Source of the DNA: Acidobacteriota bacterium
Lineage (GTDB): Bacteria; Acidobacteriota; HRBIN11
NCBI GenBank assembly: GCA_025061865.1
Contig: JANXAA010000156.1
Coordinates: 1-5,814, forward strand
Direction of reading: 5' to 3'
Length of the DNA: 5,814 bases
Positions within the stretch are counted from its first letter, which is position 1. Every line of letters begins with the position of its first letter. Position numbers and translations under genes: made by a program. Below the pieces are notes generated by a model. It was not told where the DNA came from, searched no databases, and saw only the letters and a program-made list of their open reading frames with translations. Positions 1 to 4,467 of this stretch are shown here, piece by piece.

Positions 1-648
1 GGTCGTGTGGCCATAGGGGTGGTGGGGGAACATCAGGGCCATTAAGCGTTCTTCCAACTTCAAAGACGGAAAGGAAGACAAGCGGCGGTACTCTCCAAGG
101 ACAGCGCCCGTTTCGGTCTTGAAGATTTCCTCGGTAAAGTCCAGGGCCTTGAAACGGGAGGATTCGAGTTCGATCAGGCCGGGGAGCGATTCGGCCGCTG
201 TCTTGCGACCCGTCAGGTTGGACGTGAAGGTTAGGGGATGATAGTACGTTACGTCGAACCACGTCCAGGCGTTGTTGTGAGTCCCCAGCTTCTCGATAAG
301 GTCCTGGTATCCGCCGTCCCGACCCTGAAAGCGATGACGAAACAGGATGTGCTCGAACAGATGGGCTAGGCCCGTCTTGCCGGGCTCCGTTTCATTCCGA
401 GAGCCCGCCAAGACGAGGGTGTTATAACTCAGGACGTTTTTGAACTCAGGTGTCTCGATGACGATGACGTCCAAGCCGTTTGGGAGAGTTCGCTTGTAAA
501 CGGGGTAAGGGAATCCCTTCGACTTGGGCCGGGCCTGGGCCACCGCCAGCGTCAGGAGCACCCCCAGACCCAGGGCCGCCAGGACGAAGGTCCCGCGGGG
601 AGTTCCCGTGGATAAGCCAGTGGATAAATCGGATAAGAAGAGTCTCAT
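1..648 (-). CDS. M16-family zinc metallopeptidase (insulinase/pitrilysin type), N-terminal part
   Basis: This is the first 216 codons of an exported M16 peptidase; the gene runs off the left edge, so most of the protein is missing. Residues 1-39 look like a signal peptide, with a long n-region, a hydrophobic core at about 22-37 (VLAALGLGVLLTLAVA) and a likely cut after AQA39. The mature domain opens with the family-typical LPNGLDVIV stretch (55-63). The inverted zinc motif HxxEH is present as H96-L-F-E99-H100, with E99 the expected catalytic base. The third zinc ligand is probably E179 in KTETGAVLGEYRR, at the usual distance of about 79 residues. NNAWTWFDVTYY (125-136) and HHPYGH (209-214) also match conserved M16 positions. 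The catalytic residues suggest an active N-terminal domain rather than an inactive partner subunit. ATG648 is the first possible start after an in-frame stop at 720-718, with GGGAG about 9 nt upstream. It probably degrades peptides outside the cytoplasm; the substrate is unknown. It is divergent from all other genes here. Confidence 0.9.
   Translation of the reverse strand, partial: MRLFLSDLSTGLSTGTPRGTFVLAALGLGVLLTLAVAQARPKSKGFPYPVYKRTLPNGLDVIVIETPEFKNVLSYNTLVLAGSRNETEPGKTGLAHLFEHILFRHRFQGRDGGYQDLIEKLGTHNNAWTWFDVTYYHPLTFTSNLTGRKTAAESLPGLIELESSRFKALDFTEEIFKTETGAVLGEYRRLSSFPSLKLEERLMALMFPHHPYGHTT
607..636 (-). promoter_or_regulatory. Cluster of three DnaA-box-like 9-mers
   Basis: Read on the minus strand, TTATCCGAT (636-628), TTATCCACT (627-619) and TTATCCACG (615-607) lie almost end to end. 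The second and third match the classical DnaA box TTATCCACA at 8 of 9 positions; the first matches at 6. They sit in codons for the n-region of the M16 signal peptide, where they encode the repeat LSTGLSTG. No replication gene is nearby, so an origin is unlikely. A DnaA-binding or titration site, or simple chance, are the alternatives. Confidence 0.3.
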
Positions 649-655
649 ATCCGAT
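628..655 (-). promoter_or_regulatory. Inverted repeat enclosing the M16 start codon
   Basis: ATCGGATA (628-635) and TATCCGAT (648-655) are perfect 8-bp inverted repeats with a 12-nt loop. In the M16 mRNA this hairpin would start just after the GGGAG ribosome-binding site, pair the A of the AUG, and place the rest of the start codon in the loop. It could dampen translation or act as a protein-binding palindrome. The right arm overlaps the first DnaA-like 9-mer, so the two readings are not independent. Confidence 0.35.
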
Positions 656-872
656 ATCTCCCAAGCGATAGATAGGCAGATAAGGAGGTAGGGGCCCTGT
701 CCGAGTAACCTCTCGGATCACCCCAGGGGCGACCTCCAGGACCCCAGCCGGCATGCCTGCAGGCGGACCAGAGACTGGAACCCGCACCGACCCCGGTCTC
801 AGTCCTCAATCGCCGGTATCCATCCCCAGTCCCTCGTCCCCAGTCGACGGAGCGGGACGGGACGGCGGAGAT

Positions 873-919
873 GACTTTGGAGACCCCGCTTTAGCGAGCA
901 AAGTCGAGATTTCGCGGGG
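873..919. other. Nested, mutually exclusive stem-loops
   Basis: GACTTTG (873-879) is the exact reverse complement of CAAAGTC (899-905). CCCCGC (884-889) is the exact reverse complement of GCGGGG (914-919). The two stems interleave, so an RNA could form only one at a time. A small CGCT-TT-AGCG palindrome (887-896) lies inside. The arrangement resembles either a degenerate intergenic repeat of the REP type or an attenuator-like switch, but no gene follows directly on either strand. Confidence 0.35.
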
Positions 920-950
920 ATCCTGGGGGAAGGTCGCTCTTATGGGTTCG

Positions 951-978
951 CCCATCTACCGACCTGCCCATCCACCCA
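951..978 (-). repeat. Dispersed intergenic repeat, copy A
   Basis: Read on the minus strand, this copy has the core GATGGGCAGGT flanked by GGGT and GGTAGA. It aligns with the plus-strand copy at about 3403-3430 at 23 of 28 positions, and with the minus-strand copy at 1151-1170 at 17 of 20. All copies lie between genes. Confidence 0.5.
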
Positions 979-1074
979 AGACAATGGTCTGGTTATCATA
1001 CCGGAACCCTTAGCCCATGTAAATCGCCGACCCCAGAAGGTCCGGACATTCCCTTACCCGCATGCCCGACGACC

Positions 1075-1100
1075 GAAGGCCTAGTCCCCCTAGGCTTTTC
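1075..1100 (+). terminator. Possible intrinsic terminator without an upstream gene
   Basis: GCCTAG (1079-1084), a 5-nt loop TCCCC and CTAGGC (1090-1095) form a perfect 6-bp stem, followed by TTTTC. Flanking AA and TT can extend the stem. Only the plus strand has a T-run, so it would stop rightward transcription. No rightward gene lies between the left edge and this point, which leaves an unrecognised small RNA, shielding of the tRNA gene from read-through, or chance. The T-run is short. Confidence 0.4.
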
Positions 1101-1127
1101 GTGATCCAGGGAGCATCGGCCATGAAA

Positions 1128-1143
1128 AATGGAACGGTCCATT
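1128..1143. other. Short hairpin upstream of tRNA-Val
   Basis: AATGGA (1128-1133), loop ACGG and TCCATT (1138-1143) form a perfect 6-bp stem. An overlapping alternative stem pairs TGGAA (1130-1134) with TTCCA (1142-1146). It lies between the possible terminator and the tRNA promoter. No role can be assigned. Confidence 0.25.
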
Positions 1144-1150
1144 CCAGTCG

Positions 1151-1170
1151 TCGACCTGCCCATCGGCCCA
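1151..1170 (-). repeat. Dispersed intergenic repeat, copy B
   Basis: The minus strand reads TGGGCC then GATGGGCAGGTCGA, matching copy A at 17 of 20 positions. It is the shortest of the three clear copies, and similarity stops at both ends. Confidence 0.4.
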
Positions 1171-1186
1171 ACGGCCGGATCCCGAT

Positions 1187-1215
1187 TTGCAAAGGGTGGG
1201 GGAACCAGGTAAACT
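1187..1215 (+). promoter_or_regulatory. Probable tRNA-Val promoter
   Basis: TTGCAA (1187-1192, 4 of 6 to TTGACA) and TAAACT (1210-1215, 4 of 6 to TATAAT) are 17 bp apart. They would start transcription near 1222, giving a leader of about 4 nt. The better -10-like sequence TATAAG (1218-1223) is too close to the mature 5' end at 1226 to serve this gene unless initiation is unusually short. Confidence 0.35.
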
Positions 1216-1225
1216 TGTATAAGAA

Positions 1226-1301
1226 GGGCGATTAGCTCAGATGGTAGAGCGCTGGTTTCACGAACCAGAGGTCAGAGGTTCGAGTCCTCTATCGCCCACC
1301 A
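1226..1301 (+). tRNA. tRNA-Val, anticodon CAC
   Basis: A complete cloverleaf can be drawn. The acceptor stem GGGCGAT/ATCGCCC is a perfect 7 bp, and the D arm is GCTC-AGATGGTA-GAGC. The anticodon stem is CTGGT/ACCAG with loop TTCACGA, giving anticodon CAC at 1259-1261. The variable loop is short, and the T arm is AGAGG-TTCGAGT-CCTCT. The discriminator base is A1298 and CCA is encoded at 1299-1301. CAC reads the valine codon GTG. The protein genes here strongly prefer GTC, so this is a minor isoacceptor for its neighbours. It may share a transcript with rpsA downstream, but a weak terminator-like hairpin separates them. Confidence 0.97.
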
Positions 1302-1347
1302 GAATACGGATCTGAGCGGATTGGCTCCAGCCGGTGCTTTCTATCGT

Positions 1348-1373
1348 GGCCCTGTCCAGGGTCCCTGCTTTCT
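1348..1373 (+). terminator. Weak terminator-like hairpin after tRNA-Val
   Basis: GGCCCT (1348-1353), loop GTCC and AGGGTC (1358-1363) make a 6-bp stem with one G-T pair, followed by the pyrimidine-rich CCTGCTTTCT. There is no true T-run, so it could slow or end the tRNA transcript but may not be a functional terminator. Confidence 0.25.
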
Positions 1374-1411
1374 CGGCCTCCGAAGACAAGGGGGGATCAT
1401 TTCGCGAGTGG

Positions 1412-1441
1412 TCGCCGGTATGACGGAGTATTTTCGCCGGT
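1412..1441 (+). repeat. Direct repeat TCGCCGGT upstream of rpsA
   Basis: TCGCCGGT occurs at 1412-1419 and again at 1434-1441, 22 bp apart, close to two helical turns. The first copy is part of a 10-mer, TCGCCGGTAT, also found at 810-819. The pair lies about 60 bp before the rpsA start and could be a regulator site, but no clear promoter is associated with it. Confidence 0.25.
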
Positions 1442-1497
1442 GGTGGGGCGATCCAGAAAGCTACCATGCTCCTCTGTAGAGTCCGGAGCTTGATGGG

Positions 1498-3375
1498 GTG
1501 AGATGCATGACGCTCCAAGAAGAACCCGTGCGGGATATACCCAGTGACGATACGCCGTCGACGAACGTAGTCTCCTCAGTTCCAGACGGGCAGGACGCCG
1601 GGCCTCCATCCCCGATGGATGCGGCGTCCACTTCCGAGTCGGCGTCATCGGAGGATTATACGGCCCTTCTGATGTCGACGGTCGAGCGTCAGCTCACCCC
1701 GCCGGAGCCGGGTCAAATCTTGACGGGTCGGGTCATCCACATCGGGACTGAGCATGCCGTCGTGGATATCGGCTACCGTGTCGAGGGCCTCGTCCCCTTG
1801 GAGGAACTGCGAGACGAGGACGGTCAACTGACCGTCGTTGAGGGCGACACGATCTTTGTCCAGGTCTTGCGGTACGAGCCGGAGCAGGACTACGTCCCCC
1901 TGTCGAAGCGCCAGGCCGACTTCCAGATAGCCTGGGATCGGATCGTCCAGGCCCATCAGGCTGGGACGCCCTTGACGGGTCGGATCGTCCACCGTCTGAA
2001 GGGCGGCTACTTTGTGGACCTCGGCGGTGCCCGGGCCTTTCTGCCGGGCTCGCAGGTCGACTTGCGGAAGCCAGAGGACTACGATACCTGGCTGGGTCAG
2101 ACGGTCCAGGTCAAGGTCCTGACGATGGACCCCCAGAAACGGACAGTCGTCGTCTCCCGCCGGGTCTTGCTGGAGGAAGAGCGGGAGAAACGGCGTCGTC
2201 AGGTCTTAGAGCACCTCCGGCCGGGCGCCATCCTGGAAGGCGTCGTCAAGAACATCACTGATTACGGGGTCTTCGTAGACTTGGGCGGCATCGACGGCAT
2301 GATCCATAAGTCGGACCTGAGCTGGCAGAGGTTCCAACATCCCTCTGAGGTCGTCCAGATCGGCCAGTCGATCCGCGTGAAGGTCTTGGCTTACGATGAG
2401 TCCACACAGAGGGTCTCCCTGGGTCTCAAACAGTTGATGCCAGACCCCTGGACTCGGGCGGTCAAGAGCTATGAGGTCGGCCAGACAGTGACGGCGACCG
2501 TGACGAACGTCGTCGATTACGGGGCTTTCGTCGAAATCGAGCCGGGCGTCTCGGGCCTTATCCACGTGTCGGAGTTGACGTGGTCGACTCGTATCCGGCA
2601 CCCCTCGCAGGTCCTGAGGGTCGGCGACACCGTCCAGGTCCGTATCATCGACATCGACCCGAAGCGGAAGCGAATCTCCCTCAGCCTGAAGGCCGTCCTG
2701 CCGAATCCTGTCGACGAATTCCTAGCCCAGTACCCGCCTGGGACGGTCGTGACGACGACGGTCGACCGCTTCAACATGCGGGGTGCGATCACGCGGTTGG
2801 ATGGATTTCCCGACATCCTGGGCTTCATCCCCCTTCGAGAGATCACCTGGCAGAGGCGGCCCCGACCGCCGTCTGAGTACCTCCACCGGGGTCAGGTCGT
2901 GACGGCCCAGGTCCTGCGGGGACGGCCTGACGTCTTACGGGTCTACTTGAGCCTGCGGCGGCTTCAGCCGAACCCGTGGAAAGAGTTTTCCGAACGCTAT
3001 ACCATCGGCGACGTCGTGCAGGGGACCGTCATCGAGAAGTTCGAGAACGGCTGTTTCGTTCGCCCCGAGGGCTATCCCGACATCGATGCCCTCTTGCCCC
3101 GAGGTCACTACATGCGCCGCCGGCGGGGGAAGAGCGTCGTGACCGAGGGACCTGAAGCCGGCCAGACGCTGGAGTTCAAAATCATCCAGATGGAACCCCG
3201 GAAGCGTCGGATCGTCTTAAGTCTGCGGGAGCTTTACCGGGACCGGATCCGCCAGGACCTGGAAGCGGCCCGCCAGAAGCGGGAGGCCGACAAGGTCCGT
3301 TTAGGGGATATCGTAGCCCAGAAATTGGAAAAGCTTAAGGCCTATACGAAGGGCTCGTCCGGCGAAGGTTTGTAG
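1498..3375 (+). CDS. rpsA: 30S ribosomal protein S1 with six S1 repeats
   Basis: S1 binds mRNA and helps load it on the 30S subunit. The 625-residue product has six OB-fold S1 repeats at about 71-138, 156-222, 242-313, 327-400, 414-489 and 503-579. Repeat 2 has the rpsA-type AFLPGSQVDLR and VVVSRR segments. Repeats 3 and 4 are canonical (ITDYGVFVDLGGIDGMIH, VVDYGAFVEI, SGLIHVSELTW). Repeats 5 and 6 are divergent and share a G(F/Y)PDI insertion. A Ser/Asp/Pro-rich, probably disordered N-terminal tail of about 60 residues and a charged helical C-terminus (580-625) make it longer than the 557-residue E. coli protein. The GTG at 1498 is chosen because GGAG (1485-1488) lies 9 nt upstream. ATG1507 is the alternative and would remove only three residues. 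It lies 196 bp after tRNA-Val on the same strand. Domain count and repeat 2 favour S1 over other S1-domain proteins such as RNase-associated or Tex proteins. Confidence 0.95.
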   Translation: MRCMTLQEEPVRDIPSDDTPSTNVVSSVPDGQDAGPPSPMDAASTSESASSEDYTALLMSTVERQLTPPEPGQILTGRVIHIGTEHAVVDIGYRVEGLVPLEELRDEDGQLTVVEGDTIFVQVLRYEPEQDYVPLSKRQADFQIAWDRIVQAHQAGTPLTGRIVHRLKGGYFVDLGGARAFLPGSQVDLRKPEDYDTWLGQTVQVKVLTMDPQKRTVVVSRRVLLEEEREKRRRQVLEHLRPGAILEGVVKNITDYGVFVDLGGIDGMIHKSDLSWQRFQHPSEVVQIGQSIRVKVLAYDESTQRVSLGLKQLMPDPWTRAVKSYEVGQTVTATVTNVVDYGAFVEIEPGVSGLIHVSELTWSTRIRHPSQVLRVGDTVQVRIIDIDPKRKRISLSLKAVLPNPVDEFLAQYPPGTVVTTTVDRFNMRGAITRLDGFPDILGFIPLREITWQRRPRPPSEYLHRGQVVTAQVLRGRPDVLRVYLSLRRLQPNPWKEFSERYTIGDVVQGTVIEKFENGCFVRPEGYPDIDALLPRGHYMRRRRGKSVVTEGPEAGQTLEFKIIQMEPRKRRIVLSLRELYRDRIRQDLEAARQKREADKVRLGDIVAQKLEKLKAYTKGSSGEGL

Positions 3376-3402
3376 AGGACACGTGACGGGCTGCTGGAGC
3401 AA

Positions 3403-3430
3403 GGGGTAGATGGGCAGGTGGGTAGAGAGG
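3403..3430 (+). repeat. Dispersed intergenic repeat, copy C
   Basis: The stretch has GGTAGATGGGCAGGTGGG followed by TAGAGAGG, matching the minus-strand copy A at 23 of 28 positions. It opens a purine-rich run that continues to about 3455. It lies 27 bp past the rpsA stop codon. Confidence 0.5.
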
Positions 3431-3625
3431 GAGATAAATAGACGGAGGGAGGAGGTCCTCCGACCCAGTTGTCCAGCCTCGACTGCCATTTACCGAGACG
3501 GTTACCTCCATCCCCTTGCTTCTGGGTAGCGCTCTTCGGTGCCTGAGACTCCTGATGAACTGATTTTTCCCGACCCTGCAAGAGAATTGTGCTGCCCAGA
3601 CGATGGAGAAGGCTGATCAGATTCC

Positions 3626-3653
3626 ATCCTTATGGGCCCAGCCGCATAGGGAT
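3626..3653 (+). other. Strong 12-bp hairpin upstream of the HIT gene
   Basis: ATCCTTATG (3626-3634) pairs with CATAGGGAT (3645-3653) through nine pairs, one of them G-T. It continues, after a single bulged G3644, with GGC/GCC (3635-3637/3641-3643) and a CCA loop. The downstream sequence is CCGTCTTTCC, too short in T for a confident terminator. It could end the rpsA transcript or be part of a leader for the HIT gene. Confidence 0.4.
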
Positions 3654-3679
3654 CCGTCTTTCCGGTGGACGAATGTGTC

Positions 3680-3703
3680 CCACGCGCCCTTCGGGACGCG
3701 GGG
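3680..3703 (+). other. Hairpin with TTCG tetraloop
   Basis: CGCGCCC (3683-3689), loop TTCG (3690-3693) and GGACGCG (3694-3700) form a seven-position stem with one C-A mismatch. Two more C-G pairs lie beyond an A-G mismatch. TTCG loops are common in stable RNA hairpins. No T-run follows. Confidence 0.35.
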
Positions 3704-3742
3704 CCGGTCCTTCTTAACGCCCATTACCTGACACCCAACGCC

Positions 3743-3763
3743 GCATCTTGCATCCTGCATCTT
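3743..3763 (+). repeat. Heptamer tandem repeat (GCATCYT)x3
   Basis: GCATCTT, GCATCCT and GCATCTT follow each other without a gap. A less regular ATCCTGCC follows at 3770-3777. The period is 7, so it cannot encode a simple amino-acid repeat, and it sits 40 bp before the HIT start. It supports starting the HIT gene at 3803 rather than further upstream. Confidence 0.6.
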
Positions 3764-3802
3764 ACTATATCCTGCCTCCCATTGGGGTCGAGTCTTAGGT
3801 CG

Positions 3803-4327
3803 ATGCGACCCTTATTTACGCCATGGCGTAGGAAGTACCTTGAGCGAGTCGGCGAGGAGACACAAACCTGCATCTTCTGTAGGGCGGCTCAGGCGACCGA
3901 CCTCCGGGAGCGGTGGGTCCTGTTCCGGGGACGGTGGAACCTCATCATGTTGAACCTGTACCCCTATTCGAATGGCCACATGATGATCGCGCCTCTGACC
4001 CACTGGGCCACCCCGACGGAGGCATCGCCGGAAGCCTTGACTGAGATGGCCCTCTGGATCCCTACTGTCCTGGAGGTCCTGCGCGAAGTCTACCAGCCGC
4101 ACGGCTTCAACCTGGGGATGAACCTGGGTCGGTGTGCTGGGGCCGGATTTGCCGACCACTATCACCTCCACGTCTTGCCTCGATGGGAAGGGGACACGAA
4201 CTTTATGACGGCGGTCGCCGAGACCCGCCTGATCCCAGAGGACATCCCGACGACCTTTGAGCGACTCCGGCCTCCCCTGGAGGCTCGTCTCCGTCAGGGC
4301 GTCGGCCTGTGGCCAGGATCGGGATGA
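3803..4327 (+). CDS. HIT-family hydrolase/phosphorylase (Ap4A phosphorylase-like)
   Basis: A 174-residue histidine-triad enzyme that acts on dinucleoside polyphosphates or other nucleotide conjugates in the cytoplasm. The triad HxHxHxx is H119-Y-H121-L-H123-V-L, followed by PRW, with H121 as the expected nucleophile. C23 and C26 (CIFC) are likely zinc ligands, with H67 a candidate further ligand. NLYPYSNGHMMIAP (51-64), GFNLGMNLGRCAGAG (101-115) and GDTNFM (130-135) are typical of the branch containing mycobacterial Ap4A phosphorylase. ATG3803 is preferred because the protein then begins MRPLFTPWRRKY, matching the PWR..Y start of that branch. The upstream GTG at 3665 would add 46 residues translated from a tandem repeat. 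The ribosome-binding site is weak (AGGT 4 nt upstream). The fold is certain; phosphorylase versus hydrolase activity is inferred. It is followed after 140 bp by the acyl-CoA dehydrogenase, with no obvious functional link. Confidence 0.93.
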   Translation: MRPLFTPWRRKYLERVGEETQTCIFCRAAQATDLRERWVLFRGRWNLIMLNLYPYSNGHMMIAPLTHWATPTEASPEALTEMALWIPTVLEVLREVYQPHGFNLGMNLGRCAGAGFADHYHLHVLPRWEGDTNFMTAVAETRLIPEDIPTTFERLRPPLEARLRQGVGLWPGSG

Positions 4328-4404
4328 CGGGATGTCGTGCTGACGTGACGGGACTTGACAGGAAAAGGTCGCTGAGCTAAACGGACGAACTGGGCCGTCA
4401 CGTC
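4325..4404 (+). promoter_or_regulatory. TGACGG repeats and promoter before the acyl-CoA dehydrogenase gene
   Basis: A consensus -35 TTGACA (4355-4360) is followed after 17 bp by a weak -10 TAAACG (4378-4383, 3 of 6), which would start transcription near 4390. GACGTGACGG (4342-4351), just upstream of the -35, is an exact inverted repeat of CCGTCACGTC (4395-4404), just past the likely start site. A direct copy TGACGGGA overlaps the HIT stop codon (4325-4332), 21 bp before the second (4346-4353). The layout suggests an operator, perhaps for a fatty-acid-responsive repressor, but the regulator is not identified. Confidence 0.4.
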
Positions 4405-4467
4405 GTCTCGAAGTCTCTACATGCGTCCTTGGGGGGAACTAAAAAACCGATTCTGAATGGCCGGGTC

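Larger units (their letters stand above)
649..1225. other. 577 bp intergenic region with no convincing gene
   Basis: This stretch separates the M16 gene from tRNA-Val. The longest plus-strand reading frame (753-1013) is Pro/Gly/Ser-rich, resembles no family I know and is not treated as a gene. What can be seen: a degenerate repeat copy at 666-690 with a perfect Shine-Dalgarno-like AAGGAGGT on the plus strand (682-689) but no start codon after it; a small hairpin TCCGAG/CTCGGA (700-705/712-717); two copies of TCCCCAGTC (823-831, 837-845); a nest of competing stems at 873-919; repeat copies near 951-978 and 1151-1170; a possible terminator at 1075-1100; and a hairpin AATGGA-ACGG-TCCATT (1128-1143). 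Confidence 0.7.
3376..3802. other. 427 bp intergenic region between rpsA and the HIT gene
   Basis: No gene is supported here. The open frame that extends the HIT gene upstream to 3665 translates a tandem repeat and lacks family similarity, so it is treated as non-coding. From left to right the region holds the word ACGTGACGGG (3381-3390), repeat copy C with a purine-rich tract (3403-3455), a small hairpin CGGAGG/CCTCCG (3443-3448/3457-3462), a 12-bp hairpin (3626-3653), a TTCG-loop hairpin (3680-3703) and a heptamer tandem repeat (3743-3763). No clear intrinsic terminator for rpsA was found. Confidence 0.65.

Noticed and set aside
446..787. 113-codon minus-strand frame overlapping the M16 start
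   Set aside because: It is out of frame with the M16 peptidase, whose signal peptide, zinc motif and start codon are clear; the overlap is a shadow of GC-rich coding sequence.
753..1013. 86-codon plus-strand reading frame between the M16 gene and tRNA-Val
   Set aside because: The product is Pro/Gly/Ser-rich low complexity, spans the TCCCCAGTC words, the nested stems and a dispersed repeat, and has no family resemblance. The AAGGAGGT at 682-689 is too far from its start.
1226..1301. tRNA-Val as an integration site for a mobile element
   Set aside because: No duplicated tRNA 3' end, integrase or phage-like gene is present in the window.
3665..3802. 46-residue N-terminal extension of the HIT protein from GTG3665
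   Set aside because: It would translate the TTCG hairpin and the heptamer repeat, while the family-typical start MRPLFTPWRR falls exactly at ATG3803.
4421..4456. 11-codon leader reading frame (MRPWGELKNRF) before the acyl-CoA dehydrogenase
   Set aside because: It has no ribosome-binding site, no run of regulatory codons and no attenuator structure after it. Its resemblance to the HIT N-terminus (MRP) is probably chance.
4429..4467. TTG4429 as the acyl-CoA dehydrogenase start
   Set aside because: The 13 extra residues do not match the family, and ATG4468 gives the standard MEF..TEE N-terminus.
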